Of a stretch of DNA of 17,257 nucleotides, positions 14,232-17,257 are shown piece by piece. The stretch's first letter is position 1. The number at the start of each line of letters is the position of its first letter. This DNA is from Thiorhodovibrio sp. GTDB taxonomy: Bacteria; Pseudomonadota; Gammaproteobacteria; Chromatiales; Chromatiaceae. The stretch spans positions 1-17,257 of the forward strand of contig SKYD01000213.1 in assembly GCA_007128075.1 (NCBI GenBank). Direction: 5' to 3'. Made by a program: the position numbers and the translations under genes. The notes beneath the pieces are model-generated. The model saw nothing but the letters and a program-made list of their open reading frames with translations. It made no database searches and was not told where the DNA came from.

Positions 14232-14256
14232 AAAAAAACGGGGCCGCAGGGCCCCG
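14232..14256 (-). terminator. Rho-independent terminator of glnK-amtB
   Basis: On the minus strand a hairpin with arms CGGGGCC and GGCCCCG (14239-14245 and 14250-14256, 4-nt loop) is followed by seven T (14232-14238), 14 nt after the amtB stop. The stem is all G-C. In the plus direction no T-run follows the stem, so it should not end trkH transcripts efficiently. Confidence 0.92.
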
Positions 14257-14270
14257 AAGATGATGCGCGA

Positions 14271-15524
14271 TTATTTCCCAGAGACAAATTCTGGATAGGC
14301 TTCCATGCCGCATTCACCCAAATCAACGCCGATGTATTCTTCTTCGTCGCTGACCCGAATGCCCATGGTGAGTTTGAGCAAGAACCACACCAGCAGCGAT
14401 GCGGCAAAGACCCAGGCAAAAATGGCAACCATGCCAACGATCTGCGCGAGGAAATTCGCATCAGGATTGGTCAGCGGCACTGCCAACAATCCCCAGATGC
14501 CGACCACCCCATGCACTGAGATCGCGCCGACCGGGTCATCAATCCGCAGTTTGTCAAAGGCGAGAATGGCAAACACAACGATAACACCGCCAACACCGCC
14601 GATCAGGGTTGCCACCAACGGCATGGGGGTCAGTGGCTCGGCAGTAATTGCGACCAGACCAGCCAACGCACCGTTGAGTGCCATGGTCAAATCCGCCTTG
14701 CCAAACTTGAGTCGCGCTGCAAGCAACGCAAATATCAGCCCGCCAGCCGCTGCCATGTTGGTGTTAGTAAACACTCGTGCGACATTGTTGGCAGATTCGA
14801 TGTCGGTTAGCTTGAGCTCCGAGCCACCATTAAAGCCAAACCAGCCCAGCCACAGGATGAAGGTGCCCAAGGTTGCCAGCGGCATATTCGCCCCTGGAAT
14901 GGCGTTGATTGCACCATCTTTGCCATATTTGCCTTTGCGTGCCCCAAGTAACAACACCCCTGCCAGGGCTGCCGAGGCACCTGCGAGATGCACGATGCCG
15001 GAGCCTGCAAAATCGAGAAAACCAAATTCATCCAGCCAGCCCTCGCCCCAGGTCCAGTAGCCTTCCAGCGGATAGATGAAGCCAGTCATAAACACTGCGA
15101 AAACTAAAAACGCCCACAGCTTCATGCGCTCGGCAACCGCGCCCGAGACAATCGACATCGCGGTGGCGACAAACACCACCTGGAAGAAGAAGTCGGCTAA
15201 ATGCGAGTGGTAGGGATCGCCACCGCCGAGCATCACATCATCGACGGTATGGTCAGCACCAAACATCAGCATCAGGTTAATTGAGGGGAAAAAGCCATTC
15301 CCACCATCAGGATACATCAGATCAAAGCCGATCAGCATGTACATGACTGAGGCGATAGAAAACAATGCGATGTTTTTGGTTAGAATTTCGGTGGTGTTTT
15401 TGGCGCGAACCAGGCCGGCCTCTAGCATCGAAAACCCAGCGGCCATCCACATAACCAAGGCACCAGACATTAAAAAGTAAAAGGTATCTAGTGCGTAGGC
15501 AAGATCAATGGTGGTTTCTTCCAT
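14271..15524 (-). CDS. amtB: Ammonium transporter AmtB
   Basis: A 417-residue inner-membrane ammonium channel of the Amt/Mep/Rh family with eleven predicted membrane helices. Family signatures are GFSMLEAGLVRAKN (30-43), DFAGSGIVHLAGASAALAG (171-189) and VHGVVGIWGLLAVP (337-350). The pore histidine pair is H179 and H338. The tail GIRVSDEEEYIGVDLGECGMEAYPEF is the cytoplasmic region to which PII binds. The start at 15522-15524 has AGAGGA about 8 nt upstream; the longer open frame to 15563 is rejected because it overlaps glnK and lacks a ribosome site. There is no cleavable signal peptide, unlike the E. coli protein. It follows glnK by 22 nt and is ended by a strong terminator. Confidence 0.97.
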   Translation of the reverse strand: MEETTIDLAYALDTFYFLMSGALVMWMAAGFSMLEAGLVRAKNTTEILTKNIALFSIASVMYMLIGFDLMYPDGGNGFFPSINLMLMFGADHTVDDVMLGGGDPYHSHLADFFFQVVFVATAMSIVSGAVAERMKLWAFLVFAVFMTGFIYPLEGYWTWGEGWLDEFGFLDFAGSGIVHLAGASAALAGVLLLGARKGKYGKDGAINAIPGANMPLATLGTFILWLGWFGFNGGSELKLTDIESANNVARVFTNTNMAAAGGLIFALLAARLKFGKADLTMALNGALAGLVAITAEPLTPMPLVATLIGGVGGVIVVFAILAFDKLRIDDPVGAISVHGVVGIWGLLAVPLTNPDANFLAQIVGMVAIFAWVFAASLLVWFLLKLTMGIRVSDEEEYIGVDLGECGMEAYPEFVSGK

Positions 15525-15546
15525 TGTGTAAATCCTCTTGTGTGTG

Positions 15547-15885
15547 TTAGAGTGCGTCGGCACCGGTCTCGCCGGTGCGAATACGAATCACTTGGTCAAC
15601 ATCGCTGACAAAAATTTTGCCATCACCGATTTTGCCAGTGCGTGCTGCGTGACTGATCGCCTCAATGACTTGGTCGGTCAATGAATCATCAATGGCGATC
15701 TCGACTTTGATCTTGGGCAGAAAATCAACCACATACTCGGCCCCGCGATAGAGTTCGGTGTGGCCTTTTTGTCGTCCAAAGCCCTTGACTTCGATGACCG
15801 TGATTCCAGAGACACCGATCTCTGCCAGCGCCTCGCGGACATCGTCGAGCTTGAAAGGTTTAATAATCGCTGCAACCAGCTTCAT
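15547..15885 (-). CDS. glnK: PII nitrogen regulatory protein GlnK
   Basis: A 112-residue PII signal protein that senses 2-oxoglutarate and ATP/ADP and blocks AmtB when nitrogen is plentiful. The T-loop (about 37-55) contains the uridylylation site Y51 in ELYRGAEYVVDF. The B-loop is ARTGKIGDGKIFV (86-98) and the C-terminal RIRTGE is intact. AAGGAG lies 8 nt before the ATG. Residue 54 is Asp, as in E. coli GlnB, where GlnK has Asn. The gene pair with amtB and the sigma-54 promoter argue for the name glnK. The transcript leader would be about 75 nt from the sigma-54 promoter at 15971-15986. Confidence 0.95.
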   Translation of the reverse strand: MKLVAAIIKPFKLDDVREALAEIGVSGITVIEVKGFGRQKGHTELYRGAEYVVDFLPKIKVEIAIDDSLTDQVIEAISHAARTGKIGDGKIFVSDVDQVIRIRTGETGADAL

Positions 15886-15970
15886 AGGAAAAACTCCTTA
15901 AAATTCAAATGAATTCATAAGTGGCAAACAGATCAATCGCGTGCGCCTGATCTATAAATTTAACAATGTA

Positions 15971-15986
15971 AGCAAACCCTATACCA
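15971..15986 (-). promoter_or_regulatory. Sigma-54 (RpoN) promoter of glnK-amtB
   Basis: The minus strand reads TGGTATAGGGTTTGCT: the invariant GG and GC are exactly 10 bp apart and the -12 part is TTTGCT, close to the TGGCACG-N4-TTGCW consensus. It lies about 86 bp upstream of the glnK start, where such a promoter is expected for this nitrogen-controlled operon. Confidence 0.75.
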
Positions 15987-16049
15987 TGCCGCTTTGTACC
16001 GTAAAAACAACGCCTGCGTCCAGTTGTCGCAACAACAAAACAGCGTGGC

Positions 16050-16064
16050 GCACTCATTTGGGGC
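16050..16064 (-). promoter_or_regulatory. NtrC-like enhancer site, proximal
   Basis: GCACTCATTTGGGGC has the 15-bp layout of NtrC sites (GCACCA-N3-TGGTGC) with 9 of 12 half-site bases conserved. Its centre is about 71 bp upstream of the sigma-54 -24 element. Confidence 0.5.
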
Positions 16065-16090
16065 GTTAGCAAACAGCGCGTGACCCAGCC

Positions 16091-16105
16091 GCGCTATTTT
16101 GGTGC
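16091..16105 (-). promoter_or_regulatory. NtrC-like enhancer site, distal
   Basis: GCGCTATTTTGGTGC matches GCACCA-N3-TGGTGC at 10 of 12 half-site bases, with a perfect right half. It is 41 bp (about four helical turns) from the proximal site and about 112 bp from the sigma-54 -24 element. Confidence 0.6.
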
Positions 16106-16141
16106 ATACAATTGATGGCGACTTTGTCTGGCAACTCGTTT

Positions 16142-16147
16142 TATAAT
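16142..16147 (+). promoter_or_regulatory. -10 box for the DUF29 gene
   Basis: A perfect TATAAT ends 7 nt before the ATG at 16155, with no good -35 at 16-18 bp. Transcription would start at or next to the start codon, giving a leaderless or nearly leaderless mRNA; no ribosome site is seen. Confidence 0.45.
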
Positions 16148-16154
16148 CACGAAC

Positions 16155-16592
16155 ATGAATAGCGCACTTTATCAAACCGATTTTTATGCTTGGACGCAGC
16201 AGCAAGCGACATTGCTCAAAACGGGTCAGCTTGCCGAGTCTGACCATTTACACATCGCTGACGAAATTGAAGACATGGGCAAAAGCCTCAAACGCGAGCT
16301 GGAAAGTCGCCTTAAAATCCTGCTCATTCATCTGTTGAAATGGCAGTATCAACCTGGCTATCGCGGCAACAGTTGGCGTTATAGCATTGAGGAGCAGCGT
16401 GCTGAATTAGCCGATCATCTGCAAGACAATCCCAGCCTCAAGCAGCATCTTCCCGAGGCATTGCAGCGCAGTTATCGTTACGCGCTCTGTGGTGCGGCAA
16501 AAGAAACGGGCTTGGCAAAAAGCATCTTTCCTGAACATTGTCCGTGGTCGTTTGCGCAGGCAATCGACCCTGATTTTTTTCCTGAAACATAA
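16155..16592 (+). CDS. DUF29 domain-containing protein
   Basis: A 145-residue protein of the DUF29 family, common in phototrophic and cyanobacterial genomes and of unknown function. Typical features are the start LYQTDFYAWTQQQATLLKTGQ, then LHIADEIEDMGKSLKRELESRLKILLIHLLKWQYQP (32-67), and the end SIFPEHCPWSFAQAIDPDFFPE. It should be a soluble, mostly helical protein; no membrane helix is seen. The start is fixed by the family beginning, although there is no ribosome site, only a TATAAT just upstream. It is divergent from glnK and ends 6 nt before bchG, so the two may be co-transcribed. Confidence 0.88.
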   Translation: MNSALYQTDFYAWTQQQATLLKTGQLAESDHLHIADEIEDMGKSLKRELESRLKILLIHLLKWQYQPGYRGNSWRYSIEEQRAELADHLQDNPSLKQHLPEALQRSYRYALCGAAKETGLAKSIFPEHCPWSFAQAIDPDFFPET

Positions 16593-16598
16593 CCAACC

Positions 16599-17257
16599 AT
16601 GACCATGACCAATTCAACTAATTCTTTGACTGTTCCGCCGATTCGCCCCAAGGATGTGCTGGAGTTTATGCACCCCATCACCTGGTTTCCGCCGATGTGG
16701 GCGTTTACCTGTGGTGTGGTGTCCTCGGGACAGCCGATTCTTGCCAATTGGCTGCTGTTGATCGCCGGCATCATTCTCGCTGGTCCCTTGCTGTGTGCAA
16801 TGAGTCAGGCGGTCAACGACTGGTTTGATCGCCATGTCGATGCCATCAACGAGCCTGATCGCCCGATTCCTTCGGGGCGGATTCCCGGGCGTTGGGGGCT
16901 GTATATTGCAATTCTGTGGTCGGCGCTGTCGCTGCTGTGGTCGCTGTGGCTGGGGCCTTGGGTGATTGTGGCAACGCTGCTGGGGATTGCACTCGCCTGG
17001 GCGTACAGCGCCCCGCCGCTACGGCTGAAACAAAACGGCTGGTGGGGCAATGCTGCCGTGGGTTTCTCTTATGAAGGGCTGGCGTGGATCACTGGCACTG
17101 CGGTGATGCTGGGCGGGATCATGCCCGATGGGCGCAGTCTGAGTCTGGCGGTGCTCTATAGCATCGGTGCTCACGGCATTATGACGCTGAATGATTTTAA
17201 GGCGATTGAAGGCGACCGCCAGCTTGGGGTGCGCTCGCTGCCGGTGCAGCTTGGTGC
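16599..17257 (+). CDS. bchG: Bacteriochlorophyll synthase, N-terminal part (runs off the window)
   Basis: A UbiA-family prenyltransferase that attaches the phytyl or geranylgeranyl tail to bacteriochlorophyllide in the inner membrane, the closing step of bacteriochlorophyll synthesis. Family signatures are HPITWFPPMWAFTCGVVSSG (25-44), the first aspartate-rich motif in SQAVNDWFDRHVDAINEPDRPIPSGR (N73, D74, D77, D81) and the second in HGIMTLNDFKAIEGDRQLGVRSLPVQLG (D199, D205). These are typical of chlorophyll/bacteriochlorophyll synthases rather than of UbiA or heme O synthases. At least four hydrophobic helices are visible. The start at 16599 (MTMTNSTNSL) has no strong ribosome site; a second ATG at 16605 is in frame. 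219 codons are present and the gene continues beyond 17257. It marks the organism as a phototroph. Confidence 0.94.
   Translation, partial: MTMTNSTNSLTVPPIRPKDVLEFMHPITWFPPMWAFTCGVVSSGQPILANWLLLIAGIILAGPLLCAMSQAVNDWFDRHVDAINEPDRPIPSGRIPGRWGLYIAILWSALSLLWSLWLGPWVIVATLLGIALAWAYSAPPLRLKQNGWWGNAAVGFSYEGLAWITGTAVMLGGIMPDGRSLSLAVLYSIGAHGIMTLNDFKAIEGDRQLGVRSLPVQLG

Noticed and set aside
14305..15060. 251-codon plus-strand frame opposite amtB
   Set aside because: It is low in complexity (Pro, Ala, Thr, Ser) and antisense to a clear AmtB gene.

Overview
The window looks like chromosome of a purple sulfur bacterium (Gammaproteobacteria, Chromatiaceae-like), of moderate GC. The two ends carry the clues. 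Positions 1-646 (minus strand) hold the first 215 codons of a form IA RuBisCO large subunit. Positions 16599-17257 (plus strand) hold the first 219 codons of a bacteriochlorophyll synthase (BchG). PerM, GlnK/AmtB, TrkH, DUF29 and DUF6279 proteins fit the same kind of genome. The organism assignment is inference from gene content.

Layout. (1) 1-3037: cbbL and its upstream region, a fructosamine-kinase family gene, and a convergent two-gene lipoprotein operon (glycine-zipper lipoprotein, then DUF6279 lipoprotein) with a palindromic operator-like site over its promoter. (2) 3038-4126: perM-type AI-2E family transporter. (3) 4129-11250: a type III restriction-modification locus. The order is mod (frame broken at an eight-A run), an 84-codon unknown gene, a possible gene remnant with a REP-like palindrome, a DUF3782-like coiled-coil/PD-(D/E)XK protein, an MNT nucleotidyltransferase, and res. 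(4) 11288-14206: a phosphohexomutase and the TrkH potassium channel subunit. (5) 14232-16147: a minus-strand glnK-amtB operon with a strong terminator, a sigma-54 promoter and two NtrC-like enhancer sites. (6) 16155-17257: a DUF29 protein and bchG.

The most interesting part is the 7.1 kb type III locus. It starts 2 nt after perM and ends 37 nt before the phosphohexomutase, with no transposase or integrase visible. The mod gene would be one open frame if a poly-A run had seven A instead of eight, so it may be phase-variable, rescued by slippage, or simply broken. Between mod and res lies a three-gene cassette whose ends are marked by a 15-bp direct repeat at the start codons of the 84-codon gene and the MNT gene. 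This looks like a module inserted into, or recombined within, the operon. Its nuclease-like protein carries a 21-bp tandem repeat and a possible internal start. The MNT gene is antitoxin-like but has no HEPN partner here.

No tRNA, rRNA, CRISPR array or complete insertion sequence was seen.
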